Assembly (NCBI GenBank): GCA_037893245.1
Contig: JBAIAA010000311.1
Location: 310,001 to 374,000, forward strand
Direction: 5' to 3'
DNA: 64,000 nucleotides
Source of the DNA: Crossaster papposus
Taxonomy: Eukaryota; Echinodermata; Asteroidea; Velatida; Solasteridae
Below, piece by piece: positions 48,991 to 60,187 of the stretch. The notes under the pieces are model-generated. The model saw nothing but the letters and a program-made list of their open reading frames with translations, ran no database searches and was not told the origin of the DNA. The position numbers were made by a program, and so were the translations under genes. Each line of letters begins with the position of its first letter. The first letter of the stretch is position 1.

Positions 48991-50073
48991 AAAACAAAAA
49001 AAGTAGGACTAGGGTTTCGTAAATAAACAGGCTCAGGTTTTGTTTACACCTTTTTATTTGTAAATCAGTACGGCAAACTTTTGTAAAAGTTAATGACCAT
49101 CGGTTGGCACGGTCAAAGAGATAAATAAATTCGCTCGAGGAATATACCGACCAACGCCTTTTAAATAAATTCTGTATCTGCCAGGCAAGGGTTAGCGTAA
49201 GTACAATTACAATGTTTGTTGGTTCACTTTATTCCGCCATCTGCGGCGCATCAAAGAAGATCATTTCCTGGCTATGAGAAACTTATTAAAAACCACACAC
49301 AATGGGTCCACTTTCTTGCTTTTGGAGACGCGTCAAAGATAGTCAAAAACCTTATTATACATATAATTTATATATAAAACATATAAAGAAATATATAATT
49401 TGTATGTAATATATAAAAACATACATTAATATATATTATATCTTACAAAATATCAAAGTTGCAAAAATCTTTAAAAGTAACAACATATAATTGTTAAACA
49501 AAAATCTTCAAGATGAAGCACGTAAACAATTAGTTGAAAGCCATATTATAGGAATATAATTAGTTTTTTTTCCAAACTTGTCTACCTGATCTAAATGGAG
49601 GACACATGCATGCTAATTAGGCTTGGCTGTAATGTCAGGCAGGATGATTTTGTTAACTTCATGATACATGTAGTAATACTAATATCAATCAAAATACTCG
49701 AAAAAATAAGATGACACTTTCATCTACTATCTAGGCCTACATGTATCATCATGTGGTAACTTACCCAAGTACTGGTAGACAAGGCGGTACGGCAAGTTCG
49801 TAAAGAGAGAAATGTAACCGGACATGTGATTTCTTTCTACATGTACTTCCTTGCGACACAAGCATGTTTACGTACATGTACATGTACATGTGTTATGGTA
49901 TACGAAGACTACGCACGTGGTGCAGTGTACTGTACGTACAATGTATACATTGTGAATATGCATTGTAAATATGCATCTAACGTATGATTGGCTTAACTAG
50001 ATTGTGTACATGTACACGTACGTCAACAAGGTTGGTCGGGTTTATGCCTCTTTGGCGTGGTGTACTTTTCATC

Positions 50074-50482
50074 GGTCTTTTTTCATCGGTCTTTTTTCAT
50101 CGGTCTTTTTTCATCGATCGGTCGATGGCAACGACCGATCGGTCGATGTAAAAGACCGATCGGTAGAAAGAAAGACCGATCGCTCGATGTAAAAGACCGA
50201 TCGGTCGATGTAAAAGACCGATCGGTCGATGTAAAAGACCGATCGGTAGAAAGACCGATCGGTCGATGTAAAAGACCGATCGATCGATGTAAAAGACCGA
50301 TCGGTAGAAAGACCGATCGGTCGATGTAAAAGACCGATCGGTCGATGTAAAAGACCGATCGGTAGAAAGACCGATCGGTCGATGTAAAAAACCGATCGAT
50401 CGATGTACAAGACCGATCGGTCGATGTACAAGACCGATCGGTCGATGCAAAAGACCGATCGGTCGATGCAAAAGACCGATCG
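50074..50482. repeat. 21/16-bp palindromic minisatellite (GACCGATCGGTC)
   Basis: About twenty units, alternating 21-base (GACCGATCGGTCGATGTAAAA) derived and 16-base (GATCGGTAGAAAGACC) forms. Each has the palindrome GACCGATCGGTC. Both strands are open in several frames, giving Asp-Arg-Ser repeats, which are not a protein. The array is bracketed by a 21-bp direct repeat at 50038-50058 and 50495-50515. Confidence 0.95.
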
Positions 50483-51339
50483 ATGCGTTGAACGGGGTTT
50501 ATGCCTCTTTGGCGTTCCATACATATGTATTGCGCTGCACGCATATGAATAACGGTGCGAGAACGTATTGATCAAGTCGTTAGATCTGTCGCAACTCGGC
50601 ACGTTACTAGTCTTAAACCAGCCGTGCCGATGAATTTCGACTGAAATACACGGATGAAACCCGACTATCTAACGACTTGTCATCAAGTCTAGCTGGGGAT
50701 GGGAATGTCTCTTCCTGGCAGACAATTACAACCTATGAAAAAGAGAGATTGTTAGAAGGAAGGACATGATTGGACTGTTTCTTTTTTATGGGATGGTTTA
50801 TTTTTTATGTGGGGCCGGCCGGGCGGGAACTAGGGAAGAACACATAGCCAATAACAAGACTGCGCCATATGTAACAGTATTGCATCACATTGCAGTTCAG
50901 GGCCGCGGCTGCTTACTTACAAAAAAAGTAGCCTAAAAGGTGAAAAAAAACATGCCGACCAGTGAAAAATGCTGGCGGGCTAGTCAAAAGTCAACATTAC
51001 TGGTCTGGCCGGCTAGTGGGGAAAAAAGGTTAAGGGGAAACCCTGTTAACAGTGACGGCTGGGCGGATGAACTCACTGACGAATAGACAGCGGGGAGCTC
51101 TTGGAAGTTCGCCGACTTCGTCATCCATGTCTTTATTAATCGCCAATACGTTTCTTTTATTTCATAAACTCAGGTATATATATAACGGACATTTTCACTG
51201 ACAAATGTAATCAAATCGACCTTTTGCAAATCGGCATATCAAAGAAATCATTATAGAACACGCTGGGTGGGGGCTGGGGCGTTTAACGAAAACACTGACT
51301 TCCGGGTTGGCGTTATAAGAAAACACTTGCGGGTTCGTT

Positions 51340-51450
51340 TTTTTCCCCCTTTTTTTTTTCCGTTTTTTTTTTTTTGGGGGGGGGGGGAGGGAGGGTGTTA
51401 CGGGTACCCGGGTACCCGACTTTGATCGGGACCGGGTACCCGGTTCCATT
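51340..51450. repeat. poly-T/poly-G tracts and GGGTACCC palindromes
   Basis: Runs of T then G at 51350-51391 followed by CGGGTACCCGGGTACCCG and later CCGGGTACCCGG. No gene content. Confidence 0.7.
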
Positions 51451-51659
51451 CAAAACCGTAAACAAACAGGCTACTTCACGCTGCCCTAGTTGCAATAATT
51501 TGTATAGCTGGCCGCGTAAGGTCGCCGTTTGCGATGTATTTTTGCACTGTGCGCACAAACTATTAAACTGCAGTGGTGAGTGGATTTCGAACAAATAAAC
51601 GACGATGGCATTGGCCAAGGGCTATTAACCCTCTCCAAACTTTGTCCTTTCCCATCTTC

Positions 51660-51917
51660 ACCCCCCATTTTGACCCCCCCCCCCCAATCTTTACCCTACC
51701 CCCAATCTTTACCCTCCCAACCACGCTTTACTCTCCCAGTCCCACCCTCTTCTTTACCCTCCCAACCCTTTACCCTCCCAACCCCATCTTTACCCTCCCA
51801 ACCCCATCTTTACCCTCCCAACCCCATCTTTACCCTCCCAACCCCATCTTTACCCTCCCACACATATTTGTTCCATCCTCCTAACTCCCCCCCCCCCCCC
51901 CCCCCCCCCCCTCCTTC
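51660..51917. repeat. homopyrimidine tract with 20-bp minisatellite
   Basis: Almost pure C/T/A-poor-G strand. Near 51766-51868 the 20-base unit ACCCTCCCAACCCCATCTTT repeats about five times; the right end is a long C-run (51887-51911). Purine/pyrimidine asymmetry of this length can form triplex or quadruplex DNA. Confidence 0.85.
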
Positions 51918-52238
51918 TTTACACCCTTGGAGATGCATAGCACCCTCGGCTTCGGGTGATCAAAACGTTATATCCCATATCACAGCAGTCAACAATTGTA
52001 TATTGGTACTCGAGTATCACTTAGTATCATGATGTGCAGATCACCTAGTAACGAAAGCTTTTACCCTCTGAACATTAAGTACAAATTTACACTCAAAAAT
52101 ATATGTATTTGGCTATAGGGCCATTTCAGATTTGTCCTTTAGAAAATAATGCCATCTAGTCTGGTCTTCTAACCTGATAAGGAACCAGACTACTAGAACG
52201 GTATTTTTTTCTTGGTACATGTATTTACTAGAAAACAT

Positions 52239-52690
52239 AATATGTGACCCGCTCTGCAAAAATGAGCCTGATGTCGGAAAATACGTTTTTAGGTAAAGGG
52301 CTGTTTATTGTCTCGGTGATTTTTTTTTTTTAAATAATATGTGAGTTTTAAGGCATTTTTGTTTCTGCAACACCTATATTTTCAGATCTAATCGATTGAA
52401 AAGATTGTTTTGATCCCTAAATTAAATTTAATACAGGTTTTGTCATTCTCTTACCATAGCATCTGATGAAGCACTACAATTGTAAATCTTCATTTCTCTC
52501 AAAGACATTTTGAGTATATAACTGAGAAAAAGCAAATTTCCTAAAATTGTAAAAGACCAATGCATTACACTACAGAGTTGTGCCATATATCAAATGAAAG
52601 CTTATTTTCTGCTTTTCCTGACCAACTGTATAATTGAAAAAAACATTTTTAACACAACAGACTCATTTTTGCAGAGTGGGTCACATATTA
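52239..52690. mobile_element. MITE with ~30-bp terminal inverted repeats
   Basis: TATGTGACCC-GCTCTGCAAA with a following AATGAG at 52241 returns as its complement ending at 52689, two mismatches in about 30. Interior of 450 bp is AT-rich and non-coding. Superfamily not clear from the flanks. Confidence 0.8.
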
Positions 52691-52996
52691 AAAAATATGT
52701 ATCCAATCACGTGCAATATGTCATGATTGAAGATGATCATTCATTGAGTCTGAGGTGACTTCTGTGTACTGCATTTTCCCATTACAGTTAATACAAAGTC
52801 AGTCGGACACTTATTGACAGCAAAAGTGTTTGTTTATTAACATTTTGTTTTAAGTGGAGTGTCGGCCACATTATGTACACGTAAATGCAGAGTCGGGACT
52901 GGCTTTATTTTTGCTATAGGCCTAACCAGAATTTGTATTGAAAAGAATATGTACATCATTTGCTTTTGCTGTAATTTTGAGAAATGATGAATTTAG

Positions 52997-53029
52997 TATT
53001 ATTGGGGGGGGGGGGGGGGGGGGGGGGGG
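52997..53029. repeat. poly-G tract
   Basis: An uninterrupted run of about 28 G. Quadruplex-capable; length uncertain in any assembly. Confidence 0.8.
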
Positions 53030-54250
53030 AGTTGCATTACATATCAAATATCATTACACTGAAGGTTTGTATTTGTTGATGCTCAAAAAACCTAGTAAAC
53101 GTTCTTGTAGTCTCGTTCCCTGACCCCACTTGAGATAAAACGGAGCAATTTATAAACATCCAAAAATTTTCTAATGCTGATCGGCCGACCAGCATTGGAG
53201 ATTGATATAAAAGTACAATTTTTCTTCAAAATGACAACACACTGGGTGCCACAATTTTACAGGATGTCAAGTATTTCATAATGATTTGGTATTTTTTTTA
53301 TTTTGCAAATGTTGTATATTTCCTTTATTTTAAGTGTTTGTATTAACGAGAGTCAACTGTATTATTCCTCAATTTTATTTTAAATGCAACTAAATTGCAA
53401 CTAAACACAATAAAATATTGTGGGGACAGAAATTCAATTTTATAATTAATCAAACCCAAACAATTTATTCAAAAGGCAAATTAATTAAAATTCTCTTTTG
53501 TTTATACATGTACCTTGATTTTATAAGACAAAAAAATGTATCCGGATGCCACTTTTTTTTCTTTCTATTATCTCAAACTTAGGGAAAAAAATAATTTGGG
53601 TCCCGAGAAATAGGCCTACTTCGAATGTTGTTAGAAAAAACTTTGAAGATGCCCTTGACTATCCATTGTATCAAAGAAGTGGCGGCAGGTTACTAAACTT
53701 TTTTGCATTCAGTTACTGTTGTACCAGATCATATTAACGTTAGATTAATATACAATTATTTTAAAAGGTCGTTAATAAACAATTAATACAACAAGAAAAT
53801 CGGTCAAAGCGTCGTTAATTATGAGTTAAACTAGTATGAGTGGTATGACCTATAGTATTAGTATTAATGCTTATTCAGCTACAAATCGATAAATTAAATG
53901 CAACATGGGTAACCAATCATGCATGCAATATAATTAACAACAGTGGACTAATTACCGAAATACATAGGATGTCTCGACTGTGGCAATCAAGAACCGTGCT
54001 CAGTTCATCGTCGCTAGATACCCATCCAAATATGTAGTTTTCTGTTTGGCTTTGCTGCCTGAAGCAGCTGGGAATCCAGTCCATCGTCTGTTCATGGTCT
54101 GTTCGTCGCGAGGTTCTACACCGGCCCACAGGCACTCCCTCCCCCCAGCGGCGCGCGACGGGCTAGCTAAATGTTTGCTTTATGCCGCGACTCAAATCAA
54201 ATCTTTCGCGCGAAATATACATAGCGCGCGTGACATATCTGTAGCAACCA

Positions 54251-54493
54251 GGGGCCAATTTCACGGAGCTGCTAAGCACAAAAATTTGCTTAGCACAAAA
54301 ACGTCTTGCTCATTAAAAACAAGTTATCAGCCAATATTCTACGTGTTTTTCATGCTAAGCAAAAAACCAGCTGATTATCAATCAAAAACAATAAAGATCA
54401 CGTGAAAATTTGGTCTGTAACCTTGTTTTTACCAAGGACAAATTTTCATGCTAAGCAAATTTTTGTGCTTAGCAGCTCCGTGAAATTGGCCCC
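54251..54493. mobile_element. MITE with 40+-bp terminal inverted repeats (family M3)
   Basis: The end GGGGCCAATTTCACGGAGCT followed by GCTAAGCACAAAAATTTGC is mirrored at the right end. 243 bp, non-coding, near-symmetrical. A second, left-truncated copy lies at 58093-58317. Confidence 0.85.
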
Positions 54494-54617
54494 AGTACGA
54501 AAGCAACCACTGACCTCGGGTCACAACCATCAATTGGGAATTCGCACACGGGCGCTGCTGATAACGAGCCCCACCAGACTACGTCACGCACGAAGTGCCT
54601 GGCTTATAGCCTCACTC

Positions 54618-55037
54618 ATGCTTTATTATTATTATTATTGTTATTATTATTATTAATTTCTGGTAATGAAACCAAGGATCCTTCAAAAGTGCTCAAGGCA
54701 CTGTAGCTCGTAAGCCTGAAGAAACCCGTAGACAGAGGCTGTGTCATACGTCAGCCAGCCGAGGATCGGAACACCGGGGCAAACCCCTTCTCTTAGCGAT
54801 AAGTGTTCTGGGTTCTTTTACGTGCATTATACAATTTTATAATGTTATAATGGGAAAGATATATGTACACACATTATAAATTATACAACACACGGGACCT
54901 ACAACTTTACGTCCCATCCGAAGGACGAAGCAATATGGTTTAATTGCCTTGCTTAAGGACACACGTGTCCACACCGAGACTCGAACTCACGCTCTGCGGA
55001 ACAGAAAACCAAGCTCTTAACCGCTAGCCACGACACT
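54618..55037 (-). mobile_element. tRNA-derived SINE with Deu-like core, second copy
   Basis: Same family as 47857-48243. B box GTTCGAGTCTC (54986-54976), Deu-like core (54934-54910) and a (TAA)n tail (54655-54618) are present. The A box has lost bases (GGCTAGCGG in place of GGCCGAGCGG), so internal promoter function is doubtful. It carries an internal segment near 54745-54765 absent from the first copy. Confidence 0.85.
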
Positions 55038-55415
55038 CCACAAACCATAGCCAACATATCGATTGGATTGTATATTTATTATACTTATTCATGATGACAG
55101 AAATGGGGTCAAATAAAATGTGTTTAAAAAAGTGTAGTTGCCAGTTGCATTTATTTACAATACATGTAATAATAACGAATACGTAATGCGGTGGTATGCC
55201 CATTCCTCCATGGTATGCCTATCCATGGAGGAATATAAAGAGCAGAGATTTATGCCTCATGGATGTGAGTGCTCAGAGATATAATTAAACATTCCCCTCG
55301 GTTCAGTCAATCATTCCTATCTGATGAAAACAACTTGCTACAATCTTCAAAATAAGATATTTTCCAATCTTTGTTGATCCTGTTGCCCAATTCGGTCGTC
55401 TTTTCCCTATAATAG

Positions 55416-55701
55416 TTATCGAAAATTGGTCTTGAAATCAGCCACATTTTGCGATGAAAAATATGGTGATAGCGCCCTCTGTCGGTAGCTCGGCATCAGG
55501 AGAAGTGAGCACAGCGGAGAATAGTGAGTATGTGATTGTAACGTGCTGACTTATCCGCTCAATCTGCCCGGCCGGAGAAGCTAGCACGCCGGAGAAGTGA
55601 GACCGCCACACCGGGCTACTAACAGAGGGCGCTATCACCATATTTTCCATCGTTGCGCATTTGACAAAGTGTGGCTGATTTCAGGACCAATTTTCGTTAA
55701 C
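55416..55701. mobile_element. MITE with ~70-bp terminal inverted repeats
   Basis: CGAAAATTGGTCTTGAAATC at the left and its complement GATTTCAGGACCAATTTTCG at the right; pairing continues through ATATGGTGATAGCGCCCTCT. The centre has GGAGAAG phrases repeated again at 55825-55850 outside the element. Non-coding. Confidence 0.8.
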
Positions 55702-55993
55702 TGATCACTCAGATAACAAGTACGGTGGCCCTGGAGGGACATATAAAGTCGTGAATATTTTCGCGACTATAGTCGTGAAAGAATTCGCGACTAGTCGTAA
55801 TTTTTTTTATATATATGGCGGTCTCACTTCTCCGGGGAGCTCACTTCTCCGAAAGGGAAATCTCGCTCCGGAACCGACAATCTGCCTTTAATTGACAAGT
55901 CACAGGGCGAGCGCGTGGCACGGAGGCGCTGCATGCGGCGGGGACAAGCCGACAATGGAGAGGGAAGATAACTGTCACCACACTTACGAGTAC

Positions 55994-57770
55994 GTAAAGT
56001 GGGGTAAGTGGGACACTGGGGTAAGTGGGACAAGTCTAGGTTTTCTTTATGTATTCTTTGTGAATAAAGCTTCACTGGAGTACAGTTTTTTTTTCTTGTT
56101 CGAACAAACGTATTCATCAAACGTGGCAAATTTCAATCTTCTAAGCGAAAGATTTCTCCCTAAAAAATTTTTCTCGGTACACCTCTTGCGCCCTCGCGCC
56201 CAGTCTTCATATTACTAATTCTTTTGTTTTAGTGAACAAAAGAGGTTAACGTGTAGCTCCTTTTTCAGGAGGAAAAGAGTGATTTCCAGCCGAATTTCAT
56301 GTCGATTTTGTCGGGAATACATTCTGTGAGAGGTATGTATTAACCAGTTACGTTATTTGAATCATGGAGGGTCTGCTCTTATTCCTCCATGTTTGAATCA
56401 ATGAGTTTCTTGGAATTTTTTGGTGGATTTTTAAAAATAATTGGCATGCATAATGTGTCTTGATTGTTTCAGCGTTTGACATTCATTACTGTGGAACTGT
56501 ATTGCCGAATACTATGAGTATGATTAGTTCTTTTTACATTTTTAGTCGTAAACAAACAGGATTATTTAGCAAACAATGTTTGGCTGTAAGTTGATCTTTT
56601 AAATACATGTTACAATCCTTTTCAAAACATATAAATGACTTCGTCATTGGAAAAAGGATGAAAAATTACTAGATCGAATGCAAGGTTTGTGTCGTAATAG
56701 CGGCCATTTTGAATTCTTAAAGGTAGTAGTATATACACCATTTGCAGATATCGAAAAAATTTACTACCGAATTATTAAGAAATATCTTACTTATTTTAAA
56801 GTAAATAATGATTGTAGGCATCCAGCAAAATGAGGGCCCTAGATAAATTGTTCCAAAAAATTGAATTGTATAAACCAAAATTCATTCTCGCCGTCCGGCG
56901 AGCGCGAAAAAACAAACATAACATAAGAATAACTGCTCGACGCCGGTGGAAAACAAACGCTGTTTTTCATGCTTTTCTCGGCATCCATGAATGTAAAAAT
57001 TCGGACAGGTCAGTTAAACGATATTTACTATAAAATACAACCCCCCAAATCCACCCATTCCTGATAATTCAACAAATTACCAATGGTGTATACTACCTTT
57101 AACACATGCATGATGGACACATATTTCACTTTCAGCATAATATTTAATGAAATGTTTTTGATACTTGGTGTAAAAGGGATAGTGTGTTTTGGGATTGTAG
57201 ATTTTATGTTAAACTTTTTTAAAGTAAGCTTATGCGTCTAATTATGAGGAAATATGCATATTTTCCATGTGTCCCACTTACCCCATTGGTTTGGGGTAAG
57301 TGGGACAGGTTGGAATTAGCATTGATTGTACACATGAACATGTACACTGATTTCGGACATGATGGATGCATCAAAAACCAATGTAATTCATCTAATTAAT
57401 GTACATTTGCAATTTCTTGCCCACTTCGAATGACAATGTTTTCAAACAGGATTGATTAGTTGTTTTTAATAGAAAGGCATCAGTTCTTGAAAAAAAGTAT
57501 TTTGTCATGTAAATTGTGTATTTTTAGTGTGTCCCACTTACCCCATATGACTGTCCCACTTACCCCGTGCGCAAAGGAAAATCCGACATTTCAGTCCTGT
57601 CATATTTTCCCCCATTTATTAAAAAATAATGCAGCTAGTGGACCAAAATGATCATTATGTACAGAAGAGACGTTAACAATGTAAAAAAACATTAATTTTT
57701 GTGAATCCAATCTTTTATTTTGGTGCAGCACACAAAAATGTGCTTAAGTGTCCCACTTACCCCACTTTAC
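55994..57770. mobile_element. 1.78-kb non-autonomous DNA transposon, ends GTAAAGTGGGGTAAGTGGGA
   Basis: The left end at 55994 and its exact complement ending at 57770 are 22-base terminal inverted repeats, with TA inside the end on each side consistent with a TA target. The core motif GGGGTAAGTGGGACA occurs seven times in both orientations (near 56000, 56019, 57270, 57293, 57532, 57553 and 57749). No transposase is visible. A TTAA-type MITE (56717-57102) is nested inside. Confidence 0.75.
56717..57102. mobile_element. TTAA-type MITE, full copy (family M2)
   Basis: TTAAAGGTAGTAGTATATAC at the left, and TGGTGTATACTACCTTTAA at the right. TTAA at both edges fits a TTAA duplication. 386 bp, non-coding. 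It is inserted within the 1.78-kb element, so it is the younger of the two. Confidence 0.8.
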
Positions 57771-58092
57771 CTATACCACGTCACCTATAGTGTGTACATG
57801 TATAACCTCAGTTATTTGTTTCCCATTCACATAAATATTAATATACATCATGTATACACACACAACCCACAGCAGGCGAGTTTTTGTGTGGACTCGCGTA
57901 CATTCTATTAATTTGTTATTGAGTTTTCGGAGGGTTATAAACTACGACAAAGTCTCCTTTTATGGGATCGTCTGGTGAATCATATCATCCGCAGCTTACA
58001 AACGGTCCATTTTGTTTCTATTCAAAATTGGCCCGGAGGGGTAATGCTCTTTTGTAACGTAAAAAATCCCTAAACTCCGGAGGCTGGGAATA

Positions 58093-58317
58093 GGGCCTAT
58101 AAGCACAAATTTGCTTAGCACAAAAACATCTTGCTCATTAAAAACAATTTATCAGCCAAAATTCTACGTGTTTTTTATGCTAAGCAAAAAACCAGCCGAT
58201 TATCAATCAAAAAAAATAAAGATTACGTGAAATTTGGTCTGTAACCTTGTTTTTACCAAGGACACATTTTCATGCTAAGCAAATTTTTGTTCCTAGCAGC
58301 TCCGTGAAATTGGCCCC
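58093..58317. mobile_element. MITE family M3, left-truncated copy
   Basis: Matches 54251-54493 from the AAGCACAAATTTGCTTAGCA phrase to the right end TGAAATTGGCCCC; the outer 20 bases of the left end are missing or altered. Confidence 0.75.
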
Positions 58318-59237
58318 TGATCGTGTGCCAGCCATCAGCCCGGTTCAATACGAATTTGCATTATTTTGTACAAGTACCGCTACGCGCGCACACGCATGCG
58401 CGCTATACAGTGCAGCGATGCAAGCCTGCGCTCTTGCACCATAAAACAGTCGTTGGTGGTCGCTTGAAAAGCCATTGTCGTGTCCCCCGTCTTCGCATAG
58501 TGTGCTCTTTACGTGAGTCGGGTCGGGACGTCTATGTAGTTTATATAGTTTATATAGACCTCGACGTTATAGGCATCATTGTTTTGAAAAGCTGGTCAAA
58601 ATTGCTCGGATTTGCAACCCCAAATAACCGTGAGTACCAATAAAGCCATAATAGTTCTTCTTTAACATGTATAGAAGCCAGTGTGCGCTTTCCAATATCA
58701 ATATACATTGTCAAGTATTTGGCATGTTTTTGGCAACTTTTGTGGTCACAACTTGTTTTTTAATTGGCACCATGCTTTACAACGGTTGGGGCGTAGAACG
58801 ACAGACAAAATCCAAAATTCGAAAAAGGAGTGAAAACGCCCCAATTATTGGGTCTAGGCCTATACAACAGCAGATCAACGGTCCAGCTTGTACCTTGCTC
58901 TATGATTTTTAGCCACTTAATTTGTACACAGAGGTTTCGTACATAATCTTTCTTGTGTAAATTCCCTTGTCGGAGCCCCGACAGTGCTTATTAGTACATC
59001 ACGGTTCCTTCTTGCACCTTTTAGAAGTTTGACCTTGGTTTTAAAAGTGACACGGAAGTCTATTTATAAACTAAGTGATGCACCAAAGAAACATTTATAA
59101 TTTTCGTCTTAGCGTAGAAGGGTTTAACCTGTACACACAAAAGTGGCAGTGATTATTTATTTAATTAACCAATGTGGTTTATCCGTCGTGATAAACATGA
59201 AAGAATGGTTTGTGCCAAAGTTTCACACTTTACTTAC

Positions 59238-59343
59238 CGACCAGCTGCCCACGCGCCCTGTCCGCGGCCCACCACAGAAACAGCAGAATTTTGAAGAGAG
59301 AAGCAAGTTCACGACTGTTCCATTTCGCTTTCCGTCCCATCAT
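59238..59343 (-). CDS. BMPER: BMPER/crossveinless-2 exon 1 (signal peptide), predicted
   Basis: Tandem ATG codons at 59343 and 59340 open a frame MMGRKAKWNSRELAS, then a hydrophobic stretch LFKILLFLWWAA, then DRARGQLV before a perfect GTAAGT donor at 59237. This has the basic, hydrophobic and polar regions of a secretory signal peptide. The exon ends in phase 1 with G; exon 2 begins in phase 1 with GA, giving Gly and the join QLV-GDRAKC, close to the residues that precede VWC1 in BMPER. The second ATG has A at -3 and G at +4. The frame stays open upstream to an ATG at 59481, so a longer N-terminus is possible; the shorter one gives the better signal peptide. The 50-kb distance is the main uncertainty. 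Confidence 0.75.
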
Positions 59344-59524
59344 TATTTTGTTTTGGGGCAGGTTTTCCAGATCAATCCTCCAAGCGTCACGGTCAAAATT
59401 CATGAAACAGTTACAGTCGCACGCCGAGGCGCACGCACATTGTTCGTTGCCACGATTCAAAGCTCCGAGAACTACTATCACTACTATACATCACACATAC
59501 CGCGAACGTACGTATACAGTACAT
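59344..59524 (-). promoter_or_regulatory. likely 5' UTR / core promoter zone of BMPER
   Basis: Sequence immediately upstream of the predicted start on the minus strand. It is richer in G+C and CG dinucleotides than the surrounding intron and ends at a (TGTACA)n tract. I see no convincing TATA box or initiator, so the transcription start is not placed. Confidence 0.35.
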
Positions 59525-59573
59525 TATGTACATGTACATGTACATGTACATGTACATGTACATACGTACCTGT
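59525..59573. repeat. (TGTACA)n microsatellite
   Basis: ATGTACATGTACATGTACAT repeated without error for about 40 bases. The same motif recurs at 42378-42402, 43289-43308, 49874-49890 and 60536-60582. Confidence 0.95.
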
Positions 59574-59853
59574 ACACGTGCTGGGGATAAAAATAAACGA
59601 CGTTGGCACAACTTAACTACAAGCTCACATGTCCAAACAAATCTCCCAGTTAGTTTGTCATAGGCCAGAAATGGGTTGGGCCCGCTGTAATTTCTCCTTT
59701 CCTGGGTGAGCGAGTAGTTAAGGTCGTGTTTGTGCTATCCCCCCGAGCTGAATGGGAAGAGGTGTCCGGGGAAACACCTCACGAGACGACCCAGGGCGTA
59801 GCTAGCTCGTCCCACCAATTGAAGTCTCCAAAGAGACTTCAGACGCACGACCT

Positions 59854-59890
59854 GGGCGTCACGTCACGGCGTCACGTGGCGTCACGTCAG
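59854..59890. promoter_or_regulatory. cluster of GGCGTCACGT motifs upstream of BMPER exon 1
   Basis: GGCGTCACG occurs three times in 37 bases (from 59855, 59869 and 59879), with an overlapping CACGTG E-box at 59873-59878. CGTCA is the half-site of CREB/ATF factors. Distance to the predicted start codon is about 510 bases. A GAAGTCTC/GAGACTTC hairpin lies just upstream (59821-59840). Function is inference. Confidence 0.35.
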
Positions 59891-60161
59891 GGCAAACAAG
59901 AGGTCGCCTGGCATGTCAGGGTAGCCCTAAAAGCCCGCACTGCTTCCCTCTACAGACAATTCAAGTTAAATGGGGCGATGGAAGCCCTATCTACTTTTTG
60001 TATATAAAAAAGCCTCGAAGATTTTTGTTATGCCAAACAGACCCGGGTTCTGTTGATGGTTTGGATAACACGTGACGAACCCCTGTGCCATGACAGTGTG
60101 GCATTACAACAACATAAGGAATAAAGACAGTCTAGACCGTGTGTCCAGGTAGGTTGGTGGT

Positions 60162-60187
60162 GGTGGGGGTGGGGGGGGGGGGGGGGG
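60162..60187. repeat. poly-G tract
   Basis: GGTGGTGGTGGGGGTGGG leading into an uninterrupted G-run, just left of the hAT-like element. Confidence 0.8.

Larger units (their letters stand above)
9446..59237 (-). other. BMPER: intron 1 of BMPER (about 49.8 kb)
   Basis: Everything between the signal-peptide exon and the first VWC exon. It is packed with repeats: tandem arrays, MITEs, SINEs, a DIRS-type remnant, a composite DNA transposon and a 19-kb satellite-like block. Stretches with no recognised feature are roughly 10.1-11.4, 12.3-13.1, 16.2-17.1, 39.4-41.4, 41.6-43.2, 48.3-50.0, 50.5-51.3, 51.95-52.2, 53.05-54.2 and 58.35-59.2 kb. The span is inference from phase and sequence match of exons 1 and 2, since no transcript is available. 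Confidence 0.7.

Noticed and set aside
50057..50602. Asp-Arg-Ser repeat proteins on both strands
   Set aside because: Translation of a palindromic minisatellite in every frame.
58667..58912. 81-codon frame with a hydrophobic stretch (LATFVVTTCFLIGTML)
   Set aside because: Looks like a membrane segment but has no family resemblance, no splice signals of note and lies in repeat-rich intron; judged chance.
59143..59616. 157- and 126-codon plus-strand frames over BMPER exon 1
   Set aside because: Antisense shadows of exon 1 and of the (TGTACA)n tract, with no recognisable domain.
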